64,000 nucleotides of DNA from GCA-003244245 sp035714625 (lineage in GTDB: Bacteria > Actinomycetota > Actinomycetes > Mycobacteriales > Pseudonocardiaceae): contig DASTLT010000169.1 in the NCBI GenBank assembly GCA_035714625.1, positions 1 to 64,000 on the forward strand, written 5' to 3'. Below are positions 51,284-60,265 of the stretch, piece after piece. The position numbers were made by a program, and so were the translations under genes. Each line of letters opens with the position of its first letter. Position 1 is the stretch's first letter. The notes beneath the pieces were generated by a model. It was not told the origin of the DNA. It ran no database searches and worked only from the letters and a program-made list of their open reading frames with translations.

Positions 51284-53113
51284 TTAGAGCCCAAGGTCAG
51301 CTTCGAAGGCGGCTCCGGTGAGGCGCTCGGAGATGGTGGTGAGGAACCGGGCGGCGTCGGCGCCGTCCACCAGTCGGTGGTCATAGGACAGCGCCAGGTA
51401 GATGATCGAGCGGATCGCGATACTGTCCCCATCCGGACCGGAGAGCACCGCGGGACGCTTGACCACGGTGCCGGTGCCGAGGATCCCGACCTGCGGTTGC
51501 AGGATGATCGGGGTGTCGAACAGCGCTCCGCGCGAGCCGGTGTTGCTGATCGTGAAGGTCCCCCCGCTCATCTCATCCGGAGTGATCTTGTTCGATCTGG
51601 TCCGCTCGGCGAGATCGGCGATCCGGCGGGCCAATCCGGCGATGTTCAGGTCGCCCGCGTCGTGGATCACCGGTACCAGCAGCCCGCGCTCGGTGTCGAC
51701 CGCGATGCCCAGATGCTCGGCACCGTGGTAGATGACCTCGCCCTTCTCGGTATTGATCGAGGCGTTGACTTTCGGATGCTGCTTCAACGCCTCGACGGTG
51801 GCCTTGGCGAAGAACGGCAGGAAGGACAGCTTGACGCCCTCCCGGGCCTGGAAAGCCTGCTTCGCCCGATCACGCAACGCCGCGAGATGGGTGATGTCGG
51901 CCTCGACCACGGTGGTGAGCTGGGCGGAGATCTGCAGTGACTCCACCATCCGCTTGGCGATCACACTGCGCATCCGGGACAGCTTCTCAGTCTTCCCGCG
52001 CAGCTCCGAGACGGCGACCGGTGGCCTGGCCGCGGATGGCCGCTCGGGGGGTGCCTGGGCTGCAGAGGTCTGCTCAGCGGGCTGCGGCTTGTGCTGCTCG
52101 ACGGCAGCCAGGACGTCCTGCTTACGGATCCGGCCGCCAACGCCGGTGCCCTGCACGCTCGACAGGTCAACACCGTGCTCCGCGGCGAGCTTGCGTACCA
52201 GCGGCGTGACGTACGGAGCACCGCCAGCCCCGTCATGGTCGGCGGCGGGAACCGGGGCGGATTCCCTCGCCGGCGCACGCCGCGCGGCCGGTGCGCTCTG
52301 CGCCGGGGGCACTGACTGTCGCGGTGGCTCCGGTTCTGCGGACGGCTCCGGTTGTGCGGCCGGCTCGGGCCGTGCGTCCTGCTCAGCCTGAGTGGCGGGC
52401 TGGGGTTCGGCGGGCTGGTGGCGGGGGGCAGGGGCACTGCTGACATCGCCGACGGTGGCGAGCTGGGCGCCGACCTCGACGGTGTCGTCCTCGGGGACCA
52501 GAATCTCCAGCACCGTGCCGGACACCGGAGAGGGGATCTCGGTGTCCACCTTGTCGGTCGACACCTCCAGCAGCGGCTCGTCCTGCTGCACGGGGTCACC
52601 GACCCGCTTGAGCCAGCGGGTCACCGTGCCCTCGGTCACGCTCTCACCGAGCGCGGGCATCCGGATCGGCGTACCGGATCCGCTGGCACCAGCACCATCG
52701 GATCCGGGGCCACCCGAGCCAGGGTCGGATGCTCCCACACCGTTGGGGGTGGGCGCGGCGGTCGGTTCGGGCTCAGGTGGTGCGAAACGGGTCGGCTCAG
52801 GCTTGAACTGCTGTGGCTGGCGCGCGGCCACCGTCTCGGGTAGTTGCCAGCCGGAGTCCGGGCGGGGGACCCGGCTGGAGTCAGCGATCACCGCGAGCTG
52901 CGCGCCGACCTGGACCGTCTCGTCCTCGGCGACCACGATCCGCTGCAATATCCCGGCCGCAGGCGAGGGGATCTCGGTGTCCACCTTGTCGGTCGACACC
53001 TCAACCAGCGGTTCATCCAGCTCGACGGAATCACCCTCCTGCTTGAGCCAGCGGGTCACCGTTCCCTCGGTGACGCTCTCGCCGAGCGCAGGCATCTCCA
53101 CGGCGTACGCCAT
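51284..53113 (-). CDS. sucB: Dihydrolipoamide acyltransferase (E2) with two lipoyl domains
   Basis: A 609-residue E2. Two lipoyl domains carry the attachment lysines Lys43 and Lys188, each in EVSTDKVDTEIPSP, joined by Pro/Glu/Ala-rich linkers. A peripheral subunit-binding domain follows (YVTPLVRKLAAEHGVDLS, about 298-335), then the catalytic domain ending in YDHRLVDGADAARFL with the active His-x3-Asp. In actinobacteria this protein (Rv2215 dlaT in M. tuberculosis) serves the pyruvate and 2-oxoglutarate dehydrogenase complexes. The lpd gene is immediately upstream. Confidence 0.95.
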   Translation of the reverse strand: MAYAVEMPALGESVTEGTVTRWLKQEGDSVELDEPLVEVSTDKVDTEIPSPAAGILQRIVVAEDETVQVGAQLAVIADSSRVPRPDSGWQLPETVAARQPQQFKPEPTRFAPPEPEPTAAPTPNGVGASDPGSGGPGSDGAGASGSGTPIRMPALGESVTEGTVTRWLKRVGDPVQQDEPLLEVSTDKVDTEIPSPVSGTVLEILVPEDDTVEVGAQLATVGDVSSAPAPRHQPAEPQPATQAEQDARPEPAAQPEPSAEPEPPRQSVPPAQSAPAARRAPARESAPVPAADHDGAGGAPYVTPLVRKLAAEHGVDLSSVQGTGVGGRIRKQDVLAAVEQHKPQPAEQTSAAQAPPERPSAARPPVAVSELRGKTEKLSRMRSVIAKRMVESLQISAQLTTVVEADITHLAALRDRAKQAFQAREGVKLSFLPFFAKATVEALKQHPKVNASINTEKGEVIYHGAEHLGIAVDTERGLLVPVIHDAGDLNIAGLARRIADLAERTRSNKITPDEMSGGTFTISNTGSRGALFDTPIILQPQVGILGTGTVVKRPAVLSGPDGDSIAIRSIIYLALSYDHRLVDGADAARFLTTISERLTGAAFEADLGL

Positions 53114-53156
53114 CTGTTGCCTCGACTCCTCGTCCTTCTTGCGGTCTTTCCTTCGA

Positions 53157-54542
53157 TCAGCCGTGCACGTGCAGCGGCTTGCCGGCCAGCGCGAGATGGG
53201 CCTCGCCGAGGGCCTCGTTCTGCGTGGGATGGGCGTGCACCAAAGCGGCGACGTCCTCGGGGTACGCTTCCCAGTTGAAGATCAACTGTGCCTCGCCGAC
53301 CAGCTCGCCGACCCGGGCTCCGACCATGTGCAGTCCCACCACCGGGCCGCCCTTCGCCCGCACCAGTTTGATCGCGCCCTTCGTCTGCAGGATCAGGCTC
53401 TTGCCGTTCCCGGCCAGGTCGTAGGTGATCGTCTCAATCTCGGGATAGCGCTCCTTGGCCTGCGACTCGGTGAGCCCGACCGAAGCGATCTCCGGCTCAC
53501 AGTAGGTCACTCGCGGGATGCCGTCCTCGTCGACCGGGTTCGGGTTCAGCCCGGCGATCTCCTCGGCGAGGAAGATGCCCTGCGCGAACCCGCGGTGCGC
53601 CAGTTGCAGCCCAGGCACGATATCACCGAGCGCATACACCCCAGGCAGGTTGGTGCGCAGCCGCTGGTCGGTGAGCACGAAGCCGCGCTCCATCCGCACT
53701 CCCGCCTCGTGGTAGCCGGCGTCGGCGGTGTTCGGGCCGCGCCCCACGGCGACCAACAGCAGGTCGGCGTCGAACTGCTCACCGGACTCCAGGCTCACCG
53801 TGACGCCCGTGGCGGACTGCTCAGCACCGGTGAACCGCACCCCGGTCTTGAACGTGATGCCGCGGCGGCGGAAAGCCCGCTCCAGTTGCTTGGAGGAGAA
53901 GTCGTCCTCGGCCGGGACGAGCCGGGGCAGCGCCTCGATGACGATGACCTCGGCCCCGAAGGAGCGCCACACGCTGGCGAACTCGACACCGATCACCCCC
54001 CCGCCCAGCACCACCACCCGCTCCGGCACATAGTCCAGGTGCAGCGCCTGGTCGCTGGTGATGACCCGGCCCCCGATCTCCAGCCCGGGCAGGGACCTGG
54101 CGTAAGACCCGGTGGCCAGCACGACAGCGTGCCCGGAGTAATGCTGACCGTCGACCTCGACAGCACCCGGCGCGACGAAGCGTCCGTTGCCCTCGACATA
54201 GGTGATCCCCCGGGATGACACCAGCCCCTGCAGGCCCTTGTACATCCGCGCGACCACGCCGTCCTTGTACTTGTTCACCCCACCCATATCGACGCCTTCG
54301 AGCGCGGTTTTCACGCCGAACTGGTGAGCGTCGCGGGCGGCGTCGGCCACCTCCGCGGCATGCAGCAGCGCCTTGGTCGGGATGCAACCGCGGTGCAGGC
54401 AGGTGCCGCCCAGCTTGTCCTTCTCCACCAGGACCACGGACAAGCCAAGCTGCGCGCCCCGCAGGGCGCAGGCGTAACCGCCCGAGCCGCCACCCAGAAT
54501 CACCAGGTCAGCAGGGCCGGGGGTGGCCGGGGTGTCGGTCAC
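53157..54542 (-). CDS. lpdA: Dihydrolipoyl dehydrogenase (E3)
   Basis: A 461-residue flavoprotein. FAD motif LVILGGGSGGYACALRGAQLG, redox-active Cys48/Cys53 in GGTCLHRGCIPTK, NAD motif VVLGGGVIGVEFASVW, GVYALGDI and the catalytic His-x4-Glu in HAHPTQNEALGE. It reoxidises the lipoyl group of SucB with NAD+. GTG at 54542 (TGAGGAG upstream) gives the normal length; the longer frame adds unrelated residues. It is 43 bases upstream of sucB in the same direction and likely forms an operon with it. Confidence 0.96.
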   Translation of the reverse strand: MTDTPATPGPADLVILGGGSGGYACALRGAQLGLSVVLVEKDKLGGTCLHRGCIPTKALLHAAEVADAARDAHQFGVKTALEGVDMGGVNKYKDGVVARMYKGLQGLVSSRGITYVEGNGRFVAPGAVEVDGQHYSGHAVVLATGSYARSLPGLEIGGRVITSDQALHLDYVPERVVVLGGGVIGVEFASVWRSFGAEVIVIEALPRLVPAEDDFSSKQLERAFRRRGITFKTGVRFTGAEQSATGVTVSLESGEQFDADLLLVAVGRGPNTADAGYHEAGVRMERGFVLTDQRLRTNLPGVYALGDIVPGLQLAHRGFAQGIFLAEEIAGLNPNPVDEDGIPRVTYCEPEIASVGLTESQAKERYPEIETITYDLAGNGKSLILQTKGAIKLVRAKGGPVVGLHMVGARVGELVGEAQLIFNWEAYPEDVAALVHAHPTQNEALGEAHLALAGKPLHVHG

Positions 54543-54749
54543 TGAGAAGCTCCTCAAGCAGATGTCGGTACCGTGGCGCTGCCCGTCGCAGGCGGGCGCC
54601 CCAGCCATCTTGTCACCACGCCTCGCGCTCTTGCGATGTGGGCGCGGAGGTGCTGGCGCCCAGAAAGGGTGGGCAGAAATCCCCTGAACGGGTGCGTTGT
54701 GCTGGCAGGATTGCGGGAAGTACCGGCGAAGGCGAGGAGGTGGCTGGGG

Positions 54750-55097
54750 GTGGGCCTGTTCGATCGGCTCCGGCGTCGCGGGCGGCCAGGGACGAGGCAC
54801 GCGGCGTCCACAGCGGACATCGACCATCTCGAGCAGTGGGCTGGCGCCCGGCGAGGAGTGGAGGCATACGTCGAGCCCCGCACCACGGTCACCGATATCA
54901 CCGTGGTGCTGGTCGCGCACGACGGGGAGTGGACCCGGCGCCGGGTGGGCAGCGGCGCGGACGCGCAGCGGCTGGGCAGGCGGTTAGGCATCCCGGTCTA
55001 CGACGTAGCCAAGATCGGTTACCCGCAGCGGATGCGGGACTACACCGCCCGGCAGCGCATCCTGCGGGAGCGCGAACAGGGCGCGGACAGCCCGTAA
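54750..55097 (+). CDS. Small conserved actinobacterial protein of unknown function
   Basis: A 115-residue product starting VGLFDRLRRRGRPG with GAGGAGG nine bases upstream. The body (EAYVEPRTTVTDITVVLVAHD, GEWTRRRVGSGADAQRLGRR, GIPVYDVAKIGYPQRMRDY) looks like a small alpha/beta protein seen next to lpd/pepA genes in related bacteria. It has no signal or membrane segment. It diverges from lpdA, with a 207-base gap between them that shows nothing else, and converges on pepA. Confidence 0.7.
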   Translation: MGLFDRLRRRGRPGTRHAASTADIDHLEQWAGARRGVEAYVEPRTTVTDITVVLVAHDGEWTRRRVGSGADAQRLGRRLGIPVYDVAKIGYPQRMRDYTARQRILREREQGADSP

Positions 55098-55129
55098 CCC
55101 GGTGCCGCGTCAGCCCGGTGCCGCGTCCG
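55098..55129. repeat. Two 16-bp tandem copies next to the pepA stop
   Basis: cccggtgccgcgtcag (55098-55113) is followed directly by cccggtgccgcgtccg (55114-55129). It sits between the stop of the small gene and that of pepA. On the minus strand a ctgacgcggcaccggg copy repeats the triplet TGA that ends pepA. Confidence 0.8.
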
Positions 55130-55130
55130 G

Positions 55131-56618
55131 TCAGCCGTGCTCGGCGATGTCGGTAAGCACGGCGGCTAACGTGCGCACCGGCACTCCGGTACCACCCTTG
55201 CCGGTGTAGCCCCACGGCGAGCCAGTGTTGTAGGCCGGGCCCGCCACATCCAGGTGCGCCCAGGCGACACCATCGGGGACGAACTCGGAAAGGAACACCC
55301 CGGCGGCGAGCATCCCGCCCCAGCGATGGCTCATCACATTGGCGATGTCGGCGAGCTTGGAGTCCAGGTCGGACCGCAGGTGATCGGGCAGCGGCATGGC
55401 CCACCCGTTCTCCCCGACCGTTTGGGAGATGGCGGTGACCCGGTCCCGGAACTCCGGAGTGCCCATGATTCCCGGGGTGCGGGTGCCCAGGGCGACCATT
55501 TGCGCGCCGGTCAGCGTGGCGGTGTCGATAATGTAGTCTGGGTTATCCTGGGCTGCGCGGACCAGCGCGTCGGCCAGCACCAGCCGTCCCTCGGCATCGG
55601 TGTTGAGCACCTCGACCGTGGTGCCGCCGTACATCGTGAGCACGTCCCCTGGCCGGTAGGCGGTGCCCGAGGGCATGTTCTCGGCCATCGGCACGGTGGC
55701 GATCACCTCGAGTGGCAGCTCGAGCCGGGCGGCCAGCACGGTGGTGACGACCACGGCAGCCGCCCCCGCCATGTCCATCGTCATCTCCTCCATCTTCGCC
55801 GCCGGTTTGATCGAGATCCCGCCGGTGTCGAAGGTGATCCCCTTGCCGACCAGGGCCACCTTCGCTCTCGACTCGGCCGGGAGGTAATGCAGCCGGACCA
55901 GCCGCGGTGGCCGCGACGATCCGCTGCCGACCCCGACGATGCCGCCGTAGCCCTCGCGGTGCAGTGCCCGCTCGTCGAGTACCTCGGTGCGCAGCCCAGC
56001 CTGCTCGGCCAGCGTCACCGCCCGCTCGGCGAAGGACGCCGGATAGAGGTCATTGGGTGGGGTGTTCACCAGGTCCCGGGCGGTCAGCACGGCGTCGGCC
56101 ACCGCCGCGGCTCTGGCCAGCTCTTGTTCCGCCGTGGCCGTGCCGGTCGAGGGCACCGCCAGATCCATCTGCCCGAGCGGTCCCTCCCCGTTCTGCGACC
56201 GGTAGGCGGTGAAGGCATACCCTCCCAGGGCTGCCCCCTCCGCCGCTGCGGCCAGATCGATCCGGGACAGCGTGGTGACCGCCCTGGCCGTGCCGGTCAG
56301 CGCGCGGGCCGCGGCTCCCGCGGCCCGGCGCACCTGCTCGCCGGTGGGCTGGCCCTCGACCGCACCGAGACCGGTGGCAACCAGCAGCGGAGCCGCCACG
56401 GCGCCGCGGGTTGGTACCTTGACCACCTCATCGGACTTGCCCCGGGCGCCCAGCACGGCGAGCAGGTCGGCGAGCCCGCCGTCGAACGCCGCGGCCACGT
56501 CGTCGGCCCCGTCCGCCAGCTTGGCCCGCCCTTCACTTGCTACGGTGCCCACCACGAGGGCATCGACTTCGGCGGCGGTCACCGCGGCGTCGGTGAGGCG
56601 CAAGGTCGGGCTGGTCAC
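55131..56618 (-). CDS. pepA: Leucyl aminopeptidase (M17)
   Basis: A 495-residue protein. The C-terminal catalytic domain has the metal ligands and active site in VGKGITFDTGGISIKP, KMEEMTMDMAGAAAV and NTDAEGRLVLADAL. It removes N-terminal amino acids from peptides with two divalent metals, as a cytoplasmic hexamer. GTG at 56618 is preceded by GAGGAGAC and gives VTSPTLRLTD. Equivalent to pepB Rv2213 in M. tuberculosis by position next to gcvT. Confidence 0.95.
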   Translation of the reverse strand: MTSPTLRLTDAAVTAAEVDALVVGTVASEGRAKLADGADDVAAAFDGGLADLLAVLGARGKSDEVVKVPTRGAVAAPLLVATGLGAVEGQPTGEQVRRAAGAAARALTGTARAVTTLSRIDLAAAAEGAALGGYAFTAYRSQNGEGPLGQMDLAVPSTGTATAEQELARAAAVADAVLTARDLVNTPPNDLYPASFAERAVTLAEQAGLRTEVLDERALHREGYGGIVGVGSGSSRPPRLVRLHYLPAESRAKVALVGKGITFDTGGISIKPAAKMEEMTMDMAGAAAVVVTTVLAARLELPLEVIATVPMAENMPSGTAYRPGDVLTMYGGTTVEVLNTDAEGRLVLADALVRAAQDNPDYIIDTATLTGAQMVALGTRTPGIMGTPEFRDRVTAISQTVGENGWAMPLPDHLRSDLDSKLADIANVMSHRWGGMLAAGVFLSEFVPDGVAWAHLDVAGPAYNTGSPWGYTGKGGTGVPVRTLAAVLTDIAEHG

Positions 56619-56763
56619 AGTCGTCTCCTCGCCGATCAAGCCAGGTGCTTGCGGGTGCTTGCGATGCTAACCACGCGGGTTCGGCCCGCCCGGGCCGGGC
56701 TGGTTGTCCAGGCGGGTGGCCGCGGCACCGGCCGGGTCGGGGAGGCAGTAGCGTCCCGGAACC

Positions 56764-57864
56764 GTGAGCACACACCTGCGCCGCGGGCCCCTGCATGACG
56801 CCCACATCGAACTCGGCGCCACCCTGGGGCCGTTCGGTGGCTGGGAGATGCCGATCCAGTACGCCGGGGCGGGCGTCCTCACCGAACACACCGTAGTCCG
56901 CGAAGCGGTCGGCGTGTTCGATGTCACCCACCTGGGTAAGGTCACCGTCACAGGTCCGGGGGCGGCGGAGTTCGTCAACTCCTGCCTCACCGCCGACCTC
57001 AGCCGGATCGGGCCGGGGCAGGCCCAGTACACGCTGTGCTGTGCCGAGGACGGGGGCGTGCTGGACGACCTGATCACCTACCTGGTCGGCCCGGACGAGG
57101 TGTTCTGCGTGCCGAACGCCGCGAACACCGGGGAGGTCGGTCGCCGGCTGGCTGCCGCGGCACCCCTCGGGGTGGCCGTGACCAACCGGCACGACGAGTA
57201 CGCCGTGCTCGCCGTGCAGGGACCCCGGTCGCCCGACGTGCTCGCTGCGCTCGGCCTGCCGACCGGGATGGATTACATGGCCTTCACCGACGCGCAGTAC
57301 GCCGGCCTACCGGTGCGGGTGGGTCGCAGCGGCTATACCGGTGAGCGTGGCTACGAGCTGCTGTCGACCTGGGCCGATGCGCCGGCCTGGTGGGAAGCAC
57401 TGCTCGCCGCCGCCGCCCCGCTGGGCGGTCGCGCCTGCGGGCTCGGTGCCCGTGACACGCTGCGCACCGAGATGGGCTACCCGCTGCACGGCCAGGACCT
57501 CGGACCGGACATCACCCCACTGCAGGGTGGTGCCTCCTGGGCGGTCGGCTGGGACAAGCCGGTGTTCTGGGGGCGGGCGGCCCTGCTCGCCGAGCGCGAG
57601 CGCGGCCCGGTCCGGCGGCTGCGCGGGCTGCGCGCCACCGGACGCGGGGTGCCCCGGCCGCACATGCCGGTCCGCGACCGGCAAGGGGTGGTGCTGGGCG
57701 AGACCACCTCGGGCACCTTCTCCCCCACCCTGCGCACCGGCATCGCACTGGCCCTGCTCGCCACCACGGTGCGGGTGGGAGACACCGTCGAGGTGGACGT
57801 CCGGGGCCGGGCGCTGCCCTGCGAGGTGGTCAAGACCCCCTTCGTGCCTTCCCGGGTGCGCTAG
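56764..57864 (+). CDS. gcvT: Aminomethyltransferase (glycine cleavage T protein)
   Basis: A 366-residue protein. LHDAHIELGATLGPFGGWEMP, VREAVGVFDVTHLGKV, RSGYTGERGYELL and the DTLRTEMGYPLHGQD segment define GcvT; the C-terminal barrel ends in GDTVEVDVRGR. It transfers the aminomethyl carbon from the lipoyl H protein to tetrahydrofolate. No gcvH or gcvP is near, as in M. tuberculosis (Rv2211c). No glycine riboswitch pattern is visible in the short upstream region. Its stop codon lies in the centre of a perfect palindrome. Confidence 0.95.
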   Translation: MSTHLRRGPLHDAHIELGATLGPFGGWEMPIQYAGAGVLTEHTVVREAVGVFDVTHLGKVTVTGPGAAEFVNSCLTADLSRIGPGQAQYTLCCAEDGGVLDDLITYLVGPDEVFCVPNAANTGEVGRRLAAAAPLGVAVTNRHDEYAVLAVQGPRSPDVLAALGLPTGMDYMAFTDAQYAGLPVRVGRSGYTGERGYELLSTWADAPAWWEALLAAAAPLGGRACGLGARDTLRTEMGYPLHGQDLGPDITPLQGGASWAVGWDKPVFWGRAALLAERERGPVRRLRGLRATGRGVPRPHMPVRDRQGVVLGETTSGTFSPTLRTGIALALLATTVRVGDTVEVDVRGRALPCEVVKTPFVPSRVR

Positions 57865-57877
57865 CGCACCCGGGAAG
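57848..57877. terminator. 30-base perfect palindrome at the gcvT stop
   Basis: cttcccgggtgcgcta and its mirror arm make 15 complementary pairs around a TA centre that includes the gcvT TAG. It lies between the convergent gcvT and galK genes, 14 bases from the latter's stop. A bidirectional terminator is likely. Confidence 0.75.
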
Positions 57878-57891
57878 CGGGGAGATGCGCG

Positions 57892-59007
57892 TCATAGCTC
57901 GCATCGCCACTCCTGGGGCACGGGGTAGCCGTGGCGGGTGGCTGCGCGGCGCACGGCGTCGGTCACCGTGGTGCTCGCTGCCCGCTCCACCAGCGCCAGC
58001 GCCGAGCCCCCGAATCCACCGCCGGTCATCCGGGCACCCAGCGCCCCGGCGGCGCGGGCGGCATCCACCGCACAGTCCAGCTCGGGACTGGACACCTCGT
58101 AGTCGTCCCGCAGGGAGGCGTGCGAGGCGTCCAGCAGTGGGCCGATCTCGCGGATCCGGCCCACCGTCAGCAGCCGCACCACCTCCCGCACCCGGGCGAT
58201 CTCGCTGACCACGTGCCGGGCCCGGCGGCGCAGCAGCGGGTCGGCCAGGCCGTCCACGTCGCCGGCTTCCCGCAACGTGGGTACCCCCAGCGCGGCGGCG
58301 GCCTGCTCCGCGCTGCGCCGTCGCGCGGCGTACTGCCCCTCGACCAGGTGGTGCCGTACCCGGGTGTCGATCACCAGCAGGGCCAGCCCTGCCCCGGTCA
58401 GATCCAGCGGTACCTGCTGTGTCGTCCCATCCCGGCAGTCCAGCAGCAGGGCGTGGCCGGGAAGGCAGCACAGCGACGCGAGCTGGTCCATCCCGCCGGC
58501 TGGAACGCCGACGATCTCGTTCTCGGCGCGGCGGCAGGCCGCGGCCAGCACCGCCCGCCCAGTGTCGCTGCCGGCCAGGCCGAGCCCGCAGAGCGCATCC
58601 ACGGCCAAGGCGACGGCGCACTCCAGCGCCGCGGAGGAGGCCAGCCCGGCGCCGGGCGGGACCGACTCGCCGACCAGGAGGTCGAGCCCACCGGCGGGCT
58701 GGCCCAGCGCCCACACCACCCCGGCCGGATAGCCGGCCCATCCCGGTGGGTGGCCCGGCCGCACCTCGTGGCGCAAGCCTTCCCACGATCGGGCCCCGGA
58801 GAGCCGGGAACGCAGCCGCAGCAGGCCGTCGTCGCGGGCTGCGGCGGCCACCTCGGTGCACCGCGGCAGCGCCACCGGCAGGCACAGCCCCCCCGCGTAG
58901 TCCACGTGCTCACCGATCAGGTTCACCCGGCCCGGCGCGGACCACAGCCCGCCGGGGGCCCGGGCGAATGCGGCGCGAAACGCCGCTGCGGTGCTCGGCT
59001 CAGCCAC
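57892..59007 (-). CDS. galK: Galactokinase
   Basis: A 371-residue GHMP kinase. Signature GRVNLIGEHVDYAGG near the N-terminus, phosphate loop VPPGAGLASSAALE and C-terminal GARMTGGGFGGSALALV. It phosphorylates galactose to galactose-1-phosphate. I chose the GTG at 59007 (VAEPSTAAAF), which overlaps the galT stop by eight bases; longer readings overlap further. With galT it forms a two-gene Leloir operon without galE. Confidence 0.94.
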   Translation of the reverse strand: MAEPSTAAAFRAAFARAPGGLWSAPGRVNLIGEHVDYAGGLCLPVALPRCTEVAAAARDDGLLRLRSRLSGARSWEGLRHEVRPGHPPGWAGYPAGVVWALGQPAGGLDLLVGESVPPGAGLASSAALECAVALAVDALCGLGLAGSDTGRAVLAAACRRAENEIVGVPAGGMDQLASLCCLPGHALLLDCRDGTTQQVPLDLTGAGLALLVIDTRVRHHLVEGQYAARRRSAEQAAAALGVPTLREAGDVDGLADPLLRRRARHVVSEIARVREVVRLLTVGRIREIGPLLDASHASLRDDYEVSSPELDCAVDAARAAGALGARMTGGGFGGSALALVERAASTTVTDAVRRAATRHGYPVPQEWRCEL

Positions 59008-60175
59008 CCCACCCCACCTCGCTGACACCGCCCGCCTCCTGCTGGGCCAGCTCGGGTAGCTGCAGTTCCTGGAAGCGCCGGGCGATCCGTTCGGGCGTGG
59101 TGTCGTTGAGCCAGGCCCCCATTCCGGACTCCGACCCGGCCAGATACTTCAGCTTCCCCGCGGCCCGGCGGACCGAGAACAGTTGCAGGTGCAGCCGGAT
59201 GAGCTCGCGGCCCGAGCCGACCGGGGCCTGATGCCAGCCCGCGACGTAGGGCACCGGCCCGGGGTCGCCCTGGTCGGCGAAGAAAGCGTCCACCCGCCGC
59301 AGCAGCGCCGGGTAGAGGGTGGCCAGCTCGCCGCGCTCGGCGGGGTCCAGGGCCGCGAAATCGGGCACCGCCCGGTGCGGCACCAGGTGCAGCTCCACCG
59401 GCCACCGGGCGGCGGCTGGTACGTACGCGGTCCACGCCGTGCCCTGGTGCACCACCCGGGTGCCGGCCCGCACCTCAGCGGCGAGCAGGTCGGCCAGCAG
59501 GTCGCGGCCAGTGCGCTCGCGGTGCGCGGCGGCCTGGGCGAGCAGTCGCCGGGTGCGCGGCGGCAGGAAGGGGTAGCCGTAGATCTGGCCGTGCGGGTGG
59601 GGCAGGGTCACCCCGGTCTCCGCGCCGCGATTCTCGAAGCAGAACACCTGCGCGATGCCGTCCACCCTGGAAAGCGCCCTGGTCCGGTCCGCCCACGCCG
59701 TGATCACCGTCGCGGCCCGGCGCGGGGTGAGCCCGGCGAACGAGGCGTCGTGCGCGCTGGTGAAGCAGACCACCTCGCAGCGGCCGGTGGCGGGCTGCTG
59801 CGGCCAGAGTGGATCGCCGTCCACCAGGTCGGGTACCGGTCCGGCAACCGGCCCGAACGAGGGGAACCGGTTGTCGAACACGACGACGTCGTAATCGCCA
59901 GCCGGGATCTCGGTCGCGGCGCCGTCCCGGCTGGGGCACAGCGGGCAGTCCGCGGTCTCGGGCAGGTGGGTGCGGTCCATCCGGTGCCCCGCGAACGTGA
60001 TCCACTCGTCGGTGAGCAGGTCGAGACGCAGGGTGGGCTGTGCGGTCCGCGGGGGTAGCTCACGGGTGTCCGGACGGGCTCGGGTGGCCGTCCCGGAGAG
60101 GTAGGGCTCGCGGTCGTCGTAGTAGGTCAACTCGCGCCCGTCCGCCAGCCGAGTGCGGGTGATCCGCACCGGCAT
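59000..60175 (-). CDS. galT: Galactose-1-phosphate uridylyltransferase
   Basis: A 391-residue HIT-superfamily enzyme. LADGRELTYYDDRE opens the conserved part; CPLCPS is the zinc site; the active His lies in TLPHPHGQIYGYPF. WHQAPVGSGRELIRLHLQLF is in the second domain. It exchanges UMP between UDP-glucose and galactose-1-phosphate. ATG 60175 was chosen since similarity starts there; ATG 60235 (after GGGGG) is an alternative giving 20 more residues and a 30-base gap to divergent ilvE. Confidence 0.93.
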   Translation of the reverse strand: MPVRITRTRLADGRELTYYDDREPYLSGTATRARPDTRELPPRTAQPTLRLDLLTDEWITFAGHRMDRTHLPETADCPLCPSRDGAATEIPAGDYDVVVFDNRFPSFGPVAGPVPDLVDGDPLWPQQPATGRCEVVCFTSAHDASFAGLTPRRAATVITAWADRTRALSRVDGIAQVFCFENRGAETGVTLPHPHGQIYGYPFLPPRTRRLLAQAAAHRERTGRDLLADLLAAEVRAGTRVVHQGTAWTAYVPAAARWPVELHLVPHRAVPDFAALDPAERGELATLYPALLRRVDAFFADQGDPGPVPYVAGWHQAPVGSGRELIRLHLQLFSVRRAAGKLKYLAGSESGMGAWLNDTTPERIARRFQELQLPELAQQEAGGVSEVGWGG

Positions 60176-60265
60176 GCGCTGCTCGCTGACCTGGCCGTCC
60201 AGGCCGGAGCCGGGAGTACTGGGACGTCCTACCATTTCGGCCCCCGACGGGTTACCGTCCAGTGT

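Noticed and set aside
56619..56763. Glycine riboswitch before gcvT
   Set aside because: The gap is only about 145 bases, GC-rich, and lacks the paired glycine aptamer core.
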